A stretch of DNA of 64,000 nt. It comes from Halothermothrix orenii H 168 (GTDB taxonomy: Bacteria; Bacillota; Halanaerobiia; Halanaerobiales; Halothermotrichaceae). Where the stretch lies: positions 1,768,501 through 1,832,500 of the forward strand of contig NC_011899.1 in assembly GCF_000020485.1 (NCBI RefSeq). The letters run 5' to 3'. Every line of letters begins with the position of its first letter. The stretch's first letter is position 1. Shown in pieces: positions 34,885 to 43,791 of the stretch. Below the pieces are notes generated by a model that saw only the letters and a program-made list of their open reading frames with translations, was not told the DNA's origin and ran no database searches. The position numbers and the translations under genes were made by a program.

Positions 34885-36387
34885 TTATGCCAGTAAATCC
34901 ATTCGATGGAGGTAATACCCCAGTGAAGACCAACGTGGTAGGTATTCTCTTAACCTTTCCAGTTCTTCGGGACTGAGATCACCGGACCGGGCCAGTTCTT
35001 CTCCATTAAAGTAATTTTTACCAGGCTGTCTGTTTTCGTCTCTATTCTGTTCCTGTTGTTGGGAATACTGATGTGAGCCCGTATCTTCATTGGAATCAGC
35101 AGTCTCTATATAGATGTTTTCAACATTTAAACCCTGATTGGTCAGGTTAGTTTTTAAGGTATGTATGTTCTGTTCCAGCATTCCTTTGACATATTGATTC
35201 TCTACCATAAGTCTGGCGATAACTTCACCGGCTTCCACCTTTAAATTAAATTTAACCTTACCCAGAAACCTGGGTTCTAACTGGAATTCGAGTTCATTTT
35301 TGTTACCACGGTTAATTACCCTGAGCTGGTCTACTATCTGGTTAATAAATTCATACCTGTTTGCTGTAACTGCAGAATGTTCGACCTTTGACTGGTTCTC
35401 ACTACCCGTTTCCGGCATAAATAGTGGTGAATAACTCCCTGTAAAGGAATTCATGTCTCTAACACCACTATCAGAGTTATTACCGGCAAAACCTGGATTA
35501 ACCCTGTTTTGTCCATCTGCTTTTGAGGAAAGGAGCCTGTTAATAATATTTTTATTCTCATCTGTAACCCTGTTATCCAGGCTATCGTTAAAATTAAAGT
35601 TATTTTGTTTATTATCCATTTCAAATTTAAATTGAAGGGTTTTACCCTGTTTATTACCCTGATTGTCTCTGGCCTTAACGTTATGGCTGGCTTTCTCAGT
35701 ATTGTTTGACTTTTGAATATCCAATTTTTCAGTTTCAGAAATATTTAATTTATTTTTGCCATCGCTTTTAATTCCGTTCAGTATTTTTTCTGTATCAGTC
35801 TCTGGTTGTTTACTGTTTCCCTGGATAGTTGTTTTATTACCCTCTCCATTATTCAGGCCCGTCTCTTTTGCACCCAAACTGGTTTTACCTGGCATGGAAT
35901 CAGTTTTTTGGTCAGAAGTTTCATTCTCTCCTGTAACCATTACCTTTTGATTACTCCGTTGATTCAATAATTTATTAACCATCTCTCCCAGCTGGCTTAT
36001 CTTCTGTTTCAGCTCTTCTGTCTTCAAAGCTCCCATTTTACCATGAACTTCACCGGTAAATTGAGGTAGAATATCAAACCAGAAGGCTGCGAGAAGTGTT
36101 TTCAATTCCATTAGTTCATCTCTGTTTAACTTTGAAAGCTGTTTTTTTAGTTTATCGGGTGGTAATTTGAGAAGGTCAAACACCAGTTTAAACTCAGGTT
36201 TAATTAAACTTGATTCCAGCTTACTGTCTTTTGTTGCTGAATTTAAAACTAAATCTTTAAATGACTGGCCTGTAGAATCTGTTGAATTTATCCCGGAACC
36301 TCTGGTACCACCGGTTACATTACTCTGATTAATCCGGGAGCCAGGACTGCTATTATTTACAGCATGGAGTGGTGCTAAAAATGTCAT
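34885..36387 (-). CDS. fliK: Flagellar hook-length control protein FliK
   Basis: A 500-residue FliK. A long low-complexity, Asn/Gln/Lys/Ser-rich N-terminal and middle part serves as the ruler, and the conserved C-terminal domain (about residues 360-435) has ELEFQLEPRFLGKVKFNLKVEAGEV and LKTNLTNQGLNVENIYIE. It measures hook length and triggers FlhB. The ATG at 36385-36387 has GGAGG four bases upstream and overlaps the stop of a six-residue leader ORF. A GTG at 36411 would start inside a ribosome site. Confidence 0.9.
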   Translation of the reverse strand: MTFLAPLHAVNNSSPGSRINQSNVTGGTRGSGINSTDSTGQSFKDLVLNSATKDSKLESSLIKPEFKLVFDLLKLPPDKLKKQLSKLNRDELMELKTLLAAFWFDILPQFTGEVHGKMGALKTEELKQKISQLGEMVNKLLNQRSNQKVMVTGENETSDQKTDSMPGKTSLGAKETGLNNGEGNKTTIQGNSKQPETDTEKILNGIKSDGKNKLNISETEKLDIQKSNNTEKASHNVKARDNQGNKQGKTLQFKFEMDNKQNNFNFNDSLDNRVTDENKNIINRLLSSKADGQNRVNPGFAGNNSDSGVRDMNSFTGSYSPLFMPETGSENQSKVEHSAVTANRYEFINQIVDQLRVINRGNKNELEFQLEPRFLGKVKFNLKVEAGEVIARLMVENQYVKGMLEQNIHTLKTNLTNQGLNVENIYIETADSNEDTGSHQYSQQQEQNRDENRQPGKNYFNGEELARSGDLSPEELERLREYLPRWSSLGYYLHRMDLLA

Positions 36388-36404
36388 TGTTCCTCCCAAT
36401 TCAT
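36384..36404 (-). CDS. Possible six-residue leader ORF coupled to fliK
   Basis: AAAGGAGGTGAAAT, the best ribosome site near fliK, precedes an ATG (36402-36404) that reads MNWEEQ and stops at TGA (36384-36386). The TGA overlaps the fliK ATG as ATGA, so ribosomes ending on it could restart on fliK. Real translation is unproven. Confidence 0.3.
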   Translation of the reverse strand: MNWEEQ

Positions 36405-36463
36405 ATTTCACCTCCTTTCAATAAAGTTAGTCTGTTAAGTTTTATGAAACTTGAGTAGCTTCC

Positions 36464-36512
36464 TTCCCGGGATTAAAATGGTTTTAAAAAACTTTACAAT
36501 ACCTCCCGGGAA
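36464..36512 (-). repeat. Inverted repeat TTCCCGGGA between ylxF-like gene and fliK
   Basis: TTCCCGGGA (36464-36472) and TCCCGGGAA (36504-36512) are perfect inverted copies separated by 31 AT-rich bases. The hairpin lies in a 176-base spacer and is not followed by a U run, so it may stabilise or mark the end of processed mRNA. Confidence 0.45.
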
Positions 36513-36563
36513 AAAAACCAGGAATTACAACCAGATCAAAAGTTAAGTGTCCAAGACGATACA

Positions 36564-37094
36564 TCACTCCTGTAACTGACGGGTGAGTTCAGCAGCTTTA
36601 TCTGGCTCGAGATTGACCAGTATCTCGGCTACAATATCCTCTTTCATGTTGGTCAGGATCTCAAGGGTGAGTTCACGATCAAGGGAATCAACTATTCTGG
36701 CCGCTTCCTCGGGATCCATTTCTGAATAGATTTTGACGAGTTTGTTTACCTTTTCCTGATGGTTTAATTTATCTTTACTTAATTTTGTTAGTTCTTCCTG
36801 AAGGTTACTTATGGCCAGTGCCCTCTCGTCAGCTATCTCTTTTAAGCTTTTCAACTCCTTGTTCAGCCTGTTTACTTCAGCAGACAATTGTATATTTTCC
36901 TCACGGATATTCTCCCAGGAGTTAAAGAGATTATCAAAGGCCTGATCTGTTTTGTAATATTCTTCTAAAACAGGAGCAGAAGTCAAAACCTTCTCTCCCC
37001 AGGCCTTTAAGGAAATAATTTCAAAATAGTTTAACCCAAATAAGACAGCTCCCAGAAAAACTATTATAAGGAGTGTATAAAGCAGTTTCTTCAT
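36564..37094 (-). CDS. YlxF/MotE-like membrane protein with MgtE N-type domain
   Basis: A 176-residue protein: one N-terminal membrane helix (about residues 4-22), a coiled coil (about 55-115) and a C-terminal MgtE-N-like helical domain (YSEMDPEEAARIVDSLDRELTLEILTNMKEDIVAEILVNLEPDKAAELT). The Bacillus homologue YlxF has the same place between fliJ and fliK; the related MotE of alpha-proteobacteria is a MotC chaperone. ATG 37092-37094 with GGGGGA upstream is preferred over 37136. Confidence 0.8.
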   Translation of the reverse strand: MKKLLYTLLIIVFLGAVLFGLNYFEIISLKAWGEKVLTSAPVLEEYYKTDQAFDNLFNSWENIREENIQLSAEVNRLNKELKSLKEIADERALAISNLQEELTKLSKDKLNHQEKVNKLVKIYSEMDPEEAARIVDSLDRELTLEILTNMKEDIVAEILVNLEPDKAAELTRQLQE

Positions 37095-37095
37095 T

Positions 37096-37533
37096 TCAAT
37101 CCCCCTGTATCCCACTACTTCTCTGGCCGATTTCATCCAGTATCTTCTGTTCAGTGCGGAAAAATTCCTTCATATATTTCTGATTTTCCTTCTCCTTTAA
37201 TTTTTCCAGAACTTTTTTATTTTTTCGCCTGTCTATATATTCTTTCTGATGTCTGGCGACTACATCCCTTTGTCTATGTAATTTATCTTCAGTATTATTT
37301 ATCCTCTTTCTATTATAAACAAGGTATTTTCGGGCCTCGATAGTCCCCTGAATATCGAGGTTATTTTCCCTGAGGTAATCATATAACTCCCTCTGAGTTG
37401 AATTCATTTCCCGGAGTCTAGATTGAATTTCCCTTTCCTTCTGGCGGGCTGCCAGCAACTTATTCCGGGCCAGATCCTCTTCTAAACTCCGTACTTCCAG
37501 AACTTTTTGTAGATTAAATTCAAATTTCTTCAA
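37096..37533 (-). CDS. fliJ: Flagellar export protein FliJ
   Basis: A 145-residue, highly charged protein that is almost wholly coiled coil, beginning KKFEFNLQKVLEVRSLEEDLARNKLLAARQ, the FliJ N-terminal pattern. FliJ is the stalk of the FliI ATPase ring and connects it with FlhA. It lies between fliI and the ylxF-like gene, in the conserved order. Confidence 0.9.
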   Translation of the reverse strand: MKKFEFNLQKVLEVRSLEEDLARNKLLAARQKEREIQSRLREMNSTQRELYDYLRENNLDIQGTIEARKYLVYNRKRINNTEDKLHRQRDVVARHQKEYIDRRKNKKVLEKLKEKENQKYMKEFFRTEQKILDEIGQRSSGIQGD

Positions 37534-37564
37534 AGAAAGTTCACCTCACTCTGGAGGGATACTA

Positions 37565-38878
37565 TTACTTTCCAGCAATTTGCTTTAACATAGTTACCGT
37601 TTCTTCAAAACTGGACTTTTGGCCAATACCCTGTCTCAGGAAGGTATTAATATCATTTATATTTTCAAGGGCCCTGTCAATGGCCGGATTACTACCCGGT
37701 TTATAGGCCCCGATATTTATCAGGTCTTCTGATTCTCGATAATCAGCCAGCATTTTCTTAACCTCACCGGCCGCCTGCAAATGCTCTTCATCTACAATAT
37801 CAGGCATCAAACGGCTGACACTCTCCAGGACATCTACAGCCGGATAATGATTCCTTGAAGCCAGGTCCCGGGATAACACAATATGGCCATCCAGAATACC
37901 CCGGACCGTATCAGAAACGGGTTCATTAAAGTCATCACCTTCGACTAATACCGTATAGAGGGCTGTAATGGTGCCATGCTGGTTTGTCCCCGCTCTTTCC
38001 AGGAGTTTGGGTAATTCAGCATAGACCGAAGGGGGGTAACCCCTGGTAGCTGGAGGTTCACCAACAGCTAGACCCACTTCACGGAAGGCCATAGCCACCC
38101 TTGTTACCGAATCCATCATTAAGAGGACATTTTTCCCCTGGTCACGGAAGAACTCAGCAATAGCAGTGGCTACATAGGCAGCCTTAACCCTGACCAGGGC
38201 TGGCTTATCCGAGGTGGCAACGACCACAATTGACTTTTTTAAACCCTCAGGACCGAGGTCCCTTTCAATAAAGTCGCGGACCTCACGGCCACGTTCGCCA
38301 ACAAGTCCAATAACATTAATGTCTGCCTCGGTGTTACGGGCAGCCATTCCCAGCAGGGTACTTTTACCGACACCACTACCGGCAAAAATACCGACACGCT
38401 GCCCCCGGCCACAGGTTAAAAGACCGTCAATGCTACGGATTCCAAGGCTTAAAGGTTCAGTAATTCTTTTTCTCAACAGGGGATCGGGGGGCTGGGCCAT
38501 GACGGGGACTTCAGTAAAACCATGCCTCATTTTTAAACCACTACTGATAGGCTGGCCCAGACCGTTTAATACCTGTCCCAGCAGGCCTTCCCCGACCTTA
38601 ACTGTCAATTTTTCACCGGTGGCCACGACCCTGGCCCCGGGGTTTATTCCCCTCATTTCCCCGATGGGCATTAATAAGACCTTATCCTTATCAAATCCAA
38701 CCACTTCTGCCTTAACAGACCGTTTACCGTTTTTTATTAAACATATTTCTCCAATACTGACTTCTGGTCCTTTGGACTCTATAATTAAACCAACTACCCG
38801 GGTTATATGGCCATAGTTTCTGGTCACCCGGGCCCTGTCTACAACTGAAGTCAGCTGGGAAAAATCAATCCCCTTCAT
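37565..38878 (-). CDS. fliI: Flagellum-specific ATPase FliI
   Basis: A 437-residue ATPase related to F1-beta. The Walker A GIFAGSGVGKSTLLGMAARN is near residues 164-183, VGERGREVRDFIE follows, and the Walker B LLMMDSVTRVAMAFREVGLA is diagnostic of FliI. It powers unfolding and release of export substrates from chaperones with FliH and FliJ. It overlaps fliH by 14 bases. Confidence 0.96.
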   Translation of the reverse strand: MKGIDFSQLTSVVDRARVTRNYGHITRVVGLIIESKGPEVSIGEICLIKNGKRSVKAEVVGFDKDKVLLMPIGEMRGINPGARVVATGEKLTVKVGEGLLGQVLNGLGQPISSGLKMRHGFTEVPVMAQPPDPLLRKRITEPLSLGIRSIDGLLTCGRGQRVGIFAGSGVGKSTLLGMAARNTEADINVIGLVGERGREVRDFIERDLGPEGLKKSIVVVATSDKPALVRVKAAYVATAIAEFFRDQGKNVLLMMDSVTRVAMAFREVGLAVGEPPATRGYPPSVYAELPKLLERAGTNQHGTITALYTVLVEGDDFNEPVSDTVRGILDGHIVLSRDLASRNHYPAVDVLESVSRLMPDIVDEEHLQAAGEVKKMLADYRESEDLINIGAYKPGSNPAIDRALENINDINTFLRQGIGQKSSFEETVTMLKQIAGK

Positions 38879-39653
38879 GGATCCCGGCTCCTTTTAGTAG
38901 TTCTTTTTCAACCAGCTCCAGTTTGGTTTCAATTAAACCATCTTTGCCACCCAGTTCTGTCTCAACAGTACAATCACCGGGTTTAAGGGAATCATCTGGC
39001 AAAATCTTAATCTTCTGCCTGTTGAAACCGGATTTAATATCTTCTTCATCAAGGTATTCAAACATCCCGGGGTTTATCTTTATATAGACTTCTTCAGCCC
39101 GGGTAATACCATCAAGCATCCCTTTTACTATAGGATTTATGACCCCGGGCTCAAGTTCAATCCTGGTATTCACTATTTTTTCTGCAATCCTGACAGCAAG
39201 TTTAATTATCTCCCCGGGAAGCCTGTCAACCTCCTTATTCAATTCGGCTTCAGTCTCGGTAACAGACTTTTCAATGGTTGAAATAAGGGATTGAAGATTA
39301 TTTAAAGCTGTTTCATAGCCTTCCTCATAACCCTGTTCATGACCTTTGTTAAAACCCTCTTCATACCCCTTTTCAGTCAACTCTTCCGCCTTTTGTCTGG
39401 CATCATAAAGGATATTTTCTGCCTCTTCTTCTGCCTTTGAAATGATGTCTTCTTTTCTCTGATTGGCTTCAGCTATGGTCTTTTCCATAATTTCCTTTTT
39501 CCTGCTATTAAGTTCCTTCTCCACAGCAGAAGTTTCACGATTTTTTTCTCCGGATTTAGCCATTCTACTATTTTTTTTATCCTTATCTCCATGACGAACA
39601 TCTTTTATGCGGTATTCCCCTATAATGCGGGATGATTTTATAACTTTAGACAA
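38865..39653 (-). CDS. fliH: Flagellar export regulator FliH
   Basis: A 262-residue FliH beginning MSKVIKSSRIIGEYRI. A charged coiled coil (about residues 35-115) ends in a Gly-rich repeat region (EKGYEEGFNKGHEQGYEEGYE, split here as 97-117) typical of FliH, followed by a V-ATPase E-like C-terminal domain. It is the FliI partner and inhibitor. The TTG start at 39651-39653 overlaps the end of restored fliG by eight bases, which supports the frame correction in fliG. Confidence 0.9.
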   Translation of the reverse strand: MSKVIKSSRIIGEYRIKDVRHGDKDKKNSRMAKSGEKNRETSAVEKELNSRKKEIMEKTIAEANQRKEDIISKAEEEAENILYDARQKAEELTEKGYEEGFNKGHEQGYEEGYETALNNLQSLISTIEKSVTETEAELNKEVDRLPGEIIKLAVRIAEKIVNTRIELEPGVINPIVKGMLDGITRAEEVYIKINPGMFEYLDEEDIKSGFNRQKIKILPDDSLKPGDCTVETELGGKDGLIETKLELVEKELLKGAGIHEGD

Positions 39654-40652
39654 TTACCTCACTCTCCCCGCCTCTGGCGATAACAATCTCTCCACTATCT
39701 TCCAGCTGGCGGATCACATTAACTATTCTCTGCTGGGCCTCTTCAACTTCCCTTAACCTTACAGGACCCATATATTGAATGTCTTCTTTCAGCATTTCAG
39801 CAGCCCGCTTGGACATATTCCGGTATATTTTTTTTCCACATCACTACTGGCTGTTTTAAGGGCCAGGGCAACATCCTGAGTATCAACCTGCCGTAAGACA
39901 AGCTGAACGGCCCTGTTGTCCAGAAGGACAATATCTTCAAAGACAAACATCCTCTTCCTGATCTCTTCGGCAAGTTCAGGATTGGTTTCATCCAGTTTTT
40001 CCAGTATATTTTTCTCAGTACCCCGGTCAACAGAGTTTAAGATATTGACAATGGTATCAATACCACCAGCTGTGGCATACTCATTGGTAACCACAGAGGA
40101 TAGTTTCCTTTCAAGTATAGATTCAACATCCTTAATAATATCAGGTGCAGTCCTGTCCATTAAAGCAATTCTGCGGGATACGTCTGCCTGGACCTCCTGG
40201 GGTAGAGAAGATAAAACCTGGGAAGCCTGCTCCGGCTGGAGATAGGCCATTATTAAGGCAATTGTCTGGGGGTGTTCGTTTTGAATAAAGTTTAACAGCT
40301 GGGAAGGATCGGTCTTACGTATAGCATCAAAGGGCCTGACCTGAAGAGTTGCAGTCAGACGGCCTAAAATACTGTTAGCTCGTTCCTGACCTACCGCCTT
40401 TTCAAGGATTTCCCGGGCATATTCAATACCACCACGATTAATATAATCTTTGGCCTGACATAACTGATAGAACTCTTCCAGGACCTCATCCTTGGTTTCA
40501 GATTCTATCTTCTGTAAATTGGCAATCTCAAGGGTTAATTCTTCTATTTCTTCATCATTCAAGTGTTTAAATATCTGGGCCGAAATATCGGGTCCAAGGG
40601 AGAGTAATAATACAGCAGCCTTCTGTTTGCCGCTTAAATCATCTCTCCGCAT
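39646..40652 (-). CDS. fliG: Flagellar motor switch protein FliG, split by a -1 frame change
   Basis: FliG is the C-ring torque subunit that binds FliF, FliM and MotA. The ATG frame runs 40652-39789 and gives 287 residues with an unrelated end (YTGICPSGLLKC). A shift to the -1 frame at the 8-A run (39828-39835) instead continues as IYRNMSKRAAEMLKEDIQYM, then GPVRLREVEEAQQRIVNVIR and ends GEIVIARGGESEVIV at TAA 39646. This is the conserved last helix set of FliG and gives a normal 335 residues. The N and middle domains include KAAVLLLSLGPDISAQIFKHL and NEHPQTIALIMAYL. It may be programmed frameshifting, polymerase slippage, a mutation or a base error. Confidence 0.9.
39828..39835 (-). other. 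8-A slippery run inside fliG
   Basis: On the coding strand the sequence reads GTG GAA AAA AAA TAT, with eight A in a row. One extra A in the mRNA, or a -1 ribosomal slip, restores the full FliG frame; the unslipped frame stops at 39789-39791. Runs of this kind are known sites for both kinds of slippage. Confidence 0.7.
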
Positions 40653-40670
40653 CTTTACACCTCCCCCAAA

Positions 40671-42230
40671 TTAATCCTCTAATAACCAGCTCTTAAGTAT
40701 CTGGGCAACCTCATCAGGTTTCTCATTAACAAGTTCAGCGATCTCAGTCTTCATCTTCTGACGTTTCTTTTCTTCTTCAGTTAACTCTGTAGCAGCCATT
40801 TCTTCTTCAGCCTCTTCCCCAACCATATAGTCGATGGCTTTACCAACCATATCTTCCTCACTTTCTTTAGAACGCTTAAAGGAAAGAAGGAGAATTGACA
40901 ATATAATAAGTATTAAAACTATGAGACCACCATATATGTACATCCTTGTTTTCTGGGCCTGCAGGGCCGAGGACTGGGCCTGTGCCACCTGCTGTTTAAG
41001 CGTCTCATCGAAGTCCATACTGGTCACAGTTACCATATCACCGCGTTCAGGGTCATATCCAATAGCCGCCTGAACAGCGTTCCTGATCTTTTGAAGCTCA
41101 TCTCTTTCCAGGGAACTATTTACTATAACAGCTACTGAAAGCCTTTCCACACTACCAGGGGAATAGACATGCTTTTCTATCTTTTCATTTATTTCATAAT
41201 TGGTAATAACATCAGAGCTTTCATAGGTTCCCCCGCTGTTTTCTTCTTCAACTGACTGGTACTGGGGAATATTAGAAGTTGTCCCTGGAACTCCTGTGGC
41301 TACAGGGTTTTCACCCTCATAACTTTCCTCATGTTCCTGCTGGCTGCGAACAATTCCCTCATCACCAACAACCGGTGAATAGGTCTTGCTCTCAACCTGT
41401 CGTTTATCAAAATTTAACCAGGCCTTGACCTGAACCGTAAAATTATCAGGGCCCAGTACCTTAAACAGAAAGGCCCTGAGGTCATTTTCCAGAGATTCAG
41501 CAAATTTACGCTGAATCTCAAACTGGTTCATGGTAAGCTGACTATTATAAAAATCTTTATCAGTATTCCGGGAAAGAAGGTTACCTGAGGTATCGACAAT
41601 GGTAACCTTATCGGGATCCAGTCCCTGAACACTGCTGGCAACCAGGTTAGATATAGCCTTGACCTGGTCCGGGCTCAATTTGTGCCCGGGAACAAATTTT
41701 AATAAAACAGAAGCCTCGGCAGGTTGCTCCTCCTCAATGAAAAGGCTTTCTTTGGGAGCCGTAATCTGAACCTTGGCATACTCAATGGCCTCCATGGCCT
41801 GAATTGAACGGCTCAATTCCCCACCCAGAGCTCTATAAAAATTTACCTTTCTTTCAAAATCTGTTGTCCCGAAGTTGCTCTGGTTAAAGATTTCAAATCC
41901 AACAACACCCTGGGATGGTAAACCTTCTCCAGCCATATCAAGCCTGGTTTTGTAAACATGCTGAGAAGGAACCAGGATTGTCTGGCCATTATCTGTTAAC
42001 CGGTAGGGAATCCCCTGTTCATCCAGCTTCTCAATAATGGCATCAGCATCTCTGGGGTTTAAATTACTAAACAAAGGTTGATAATCAGGGCTGCTCCCCA
42101 TAGCTATTATTAAAATCAGGGTTAGCAAATCCACTCCCACCCCTGATATGATAACAACCTTTGCCCGTTTATTTAAATTGGACCATAATTCTTTAAATTG
42201 TTCTATGTAGTCTTGAAACCAGGTACCCAT
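40671..42230 (-). CDS. fliF: Flagellar MS-ring protein FliF
   Basis: A 519-residue FliF with two membrane helices (about residues 25-44 and 427-447), ring-building domains between them (SPDYQPLFSNLNPRDADAIIEKLDEQGIPY and RALGGELSRSIQAMEAIEYAKVQITAP), a Ser/Glu-rich loop and a C-terminal tail that binds FliG (KKRQKMKTEIAELVNEKPDEVAQILKSWL). It is the first ring to assemble in the cytoplasmic membrane. fliG follows 18 bases later. Confidence 0.96.
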   Translation of the reverse strand: MGTWFQDYIEQFKELWSNLNKRAKVVIISGVGVDLLTLILIIAMGSSPDYQPLFSNLNPRDADAIIEKLDEQGIPYRLTDNGQTILVPSQHVYKTRLDMAGEGLPSQGVVGFEIFNQSNFGTTDFERKVNFYRALGGELSRSIQAMEAIEYAKVQITAPKESLFIEEEQPAEASVLLKFVPGHKLSPDQVKAISNLVASSVQGLDPDKVTIVDTSGNLLSRNTDKDFYNSQLTMNQFEIQRKFAESLENDLRAFLFKVLGPDNFTVQVKAWLNFDKRQVESKTYSPVVGDEGIVRSQQEHEESYEGENPVATGVPGTTSNIPQYQSVEEENSGGTYESSDVITNYEINEKIEKHVYSPGSVERLSVAVIVNSSLERDELQKIRNAVQAAIGYDPERGDMVTVTSMDFDETLKQQVAQAQSSALQAQKTRMYIYGGLIVLILIILSILLLSFKRSKESEEDMVGKAIDYMVGEEAEEEMAATELTEEEKKRQKMKTEIAELVNEKPDEVAQILKSWLLED

Positions 42231-42305
42231 ATTACAACCTCTTTCATTTATTTATATAAAGGTTTTATCTTTATAAAATACCGGCACACTTTACCTGTTA
42301 TAATT

Positions 42306-42363
42306 ATGTACTTGATTTTATGTACTTGATTTCCAGCCTGAATAATAATAAGATTTTATTATT
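42306..42363. repeat. Short direct repeat and AT palindrome between fliE and fliF
   Basis: ATGTACTTGATTT occurs twice in tandem (42306-42318 and 42320-42332, one base between), and an AT-only inverted repeat AATAATAA/TTATTATT follows and reaches the fliE stop codon. Nothing links them to a function. Confidence 0.4.
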
Positions 42364-42664
42364 AAATCTGCATCCTCATAATTTCCTTATAAGCAGATAC
42401 AACCTTGCTCTGTATGGCAAGGGTAAGCTTCAGGGCCAGTTGGGCCTTTTCTGTAGCAATGGTTACATCATGGATATCATCTACTTTACCCAGGGCAAAA
42501 TCCCTGGCAATTTTATCAGCTTCAACCTGAAGGTGGTTCACATCACCTATTTTTTCCTTTATCAGATCTGCAAAAGATTTATAGGAGACTTCTTCATTTC
42601 TATTTAATCGATTAGAACCATCACTTAAAAGATTGACATTATTACCAACCGGGTTTATCATCAT
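42362..42664 (-). CDS. fliE: Flagellar MS-ring/rod adaptor FliE
   Basis: A 100-residue FliE with SYKSFADLIKEKIGDVNHLQVEADKIARDFALG (about residues 27-59) and the C-terminal VTIATEKAQLALKLTLAIQSKVVSAYKEIMRMQI, which is the family hallmark. It joins the MS-ring or export gate to the proximal rod and is the first exported protein. The ATG at 42662-42664 is preferred over an upstream GTG. Confidence 0.93.
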   Translation of the reverse strand: MMINPVGNNVNLLSDGSNRLNRNEEVSYKSFADLIKEKIGDVNHLQVEADKIARDFALGKVDDIHDVTIATEKAQLALKLTLAIQSKVVSAYKEIMRMQI

Positions 42665-42709
42665 TACACACCACACCCTTTTTCCTTATCTAATAATTAA
42701 AATTATATT

Positions 42710-43147
42710 CTAACCCTGTCCAATCTGCAGGGCCTTAAGGGCCATATTTTTGGCAGTATTTAAAGCAGTAACATTGGCTTCATAAGCCCTGGAAGCACTT
42801 ATCATATCAACCATTTCTGTGGTAATATTGACATTGGGCATAGCTACATAACCTTCTTCATTGGCATCGGGATGCCCTGGATTATACACCATCTTAAAGG
42901 GAGAATCGTCTTCCCTGATGCCAACTACTTCGACACCACGCCTGTCTGTATCCTTTCCGAGTTTACTTTGAAAAACCCGGGCAAAACTATCTGCCTCCCT
43001 TTCCCTGAAAACGGGAAGCTTACGGCGATAGGGACCACCATCCTCGGTTCTGGTGGTGTTGACATTGGCAATATTATCAGCTATTATATCCATCCTCAAC
43101 CTCTGGGCAGTAAGGCCAGAAGCACTGATATTCAGACTATCAAGCAT
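42710..43147 (-). CDS. flgC: Flagellar proximal rod protein FlgC
   Basis: A 145-residue rod protein starting MLDSLNISASGLTAQRLRMDIIADNIANVNTTRTEDGGPYRRK, which is the FlgC signature over residues 1-43 in two parts. The C-terminus has MPNVNITTEMVDMISASRAYEANVTALNTAKNM. It stacks above FlgB in the proximal rod. It begins two bases after the flgB stop region. Confidence 0.94.
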   Translation of the reverse strand: MLDSLNISASGLTAQRLRMDIIADNIANVNTTRTEDGGPYRRKLPVFREREADSFARVFQSKLGKDTDRRGVEVVGIREDDSPFKMVYNPGHPDANEEGYVAMPNVNITTEMVDMISASRAYEANVTALNTAKNMALKALQIGQG

Positions 43148-43149
43148 AA

Positions 43150-43545
43150 TTATCTACTCCCCTTATCAATGGTCTCATTAAGAATTTTAAACTTCTGAGA
43201 AATTTGTTGAACCAGGGTATTGTAATATAAGTTGTTTTTGGCGAGTTCAGCCATTTCAACCTCAATATCAACATTATTACCATCATTACGATAACTGGTG
43301 TTAGTTATCCTGTATTCTTTAAAAGGTTTTAAAACAGAACCTGTTCCGGAAATGTGTCCATCATCAGTGGTTTCAAGTTTAAGTTTTGCATTTTGACTGG
43401 CAATTGACTTCAATGTAGAGACAAAATCGACATCTTTCCTCTTGTAATTCGGGGTATCAACATTGGCAATATTATCAGCCAGGGCCCTATGCCGTTTACT
43501 GGCTCCATCCAGCCCCAGTTTTAAAAAATCCAGGGTAAAATCCAT
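43150..43545 (-). CDS. flgB: Flagellar proximal rod protein FlgB
   Basis: A 131-residue rod protein and first gene of the large basal-body run. It contains RHRALADNIANVDTPNYKRKDVDF (about residues 18-41) and the C-terminal MAELAKNNLYYNTLVQQISQKFKILN, both typical of FlgB. GGGTGG lies four bases before the ATG. A candidate promoter lies about 75 bases upstream. Confidence 0.94.
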   Translation of the reverse strand: MDFTLDFLKLGLDGASKRHRALADNIANVDTPNYKRKDVDFVSTLKSIASQNAKLKLETTDDGHISGTGSVLKPFKEYRITNTSYRNDGNNVDIEVEMAELAKNNLYYNTLVQQISQKFKILNETIDKGSR

Positions 43546-43617
43546 TTTTCCACCCCACTCTCAACTTGAATATTTATCCAAAACTTATGTATATCATATA
43601 TATATATTAGCTATTTA

Positions 43618-43646
43618 ATTATAACATAAATTGTTAAAATATTAAA
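43618..43646 (-). promoter_or_regulatory. Candidate promoter of the flgB basal-body operon
   Basis: On the minus strand an extended -10 element TGTTATAAT (43618-43626) has a weak -35 TTTAAT 17 bases away (43641-43646). A perfect TTGACA occurs further upstream at 43700-43705, but its best -10 (TAAAAT, 43679-43684) is only 15 bases off. The 270-base spacer holds no ORF. Confidence 0.45.
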
Positions 43647-43791
43647 TGCTCAGGAACTATTTGTGCCTTTTTATGTAAATTTTAGTATTATTTTAATGCT
43701 GTCAATATAAATTATTTGACAAAGCTCTCCTGTTTTCCTCTTAGTTTCTATGTATTTTAACAAAATAGTAAAATAGACATATTAATTTAAC

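Noticed and set aside
36464-36512. The TTCCCGGGA hairpin as an intrinsic terminator
   Set aside because: It is not followed by a U run on the minus strand, and the genes on both sides belong to one operon.
39797-40030. A 77-codon minus-strand frame inside fliG
   Set aside because: It is in the third frame, not the one that carries the FliG C-terminus, and its product is not FliG-like.
39646-40652. Calling fliG a plain pseudogene
   Set aside because: Only one base separates it from a full frame, the break is at an 8-A run, and all neighbouring flagellar genes are intact; slippage or a base error is at least as likely.
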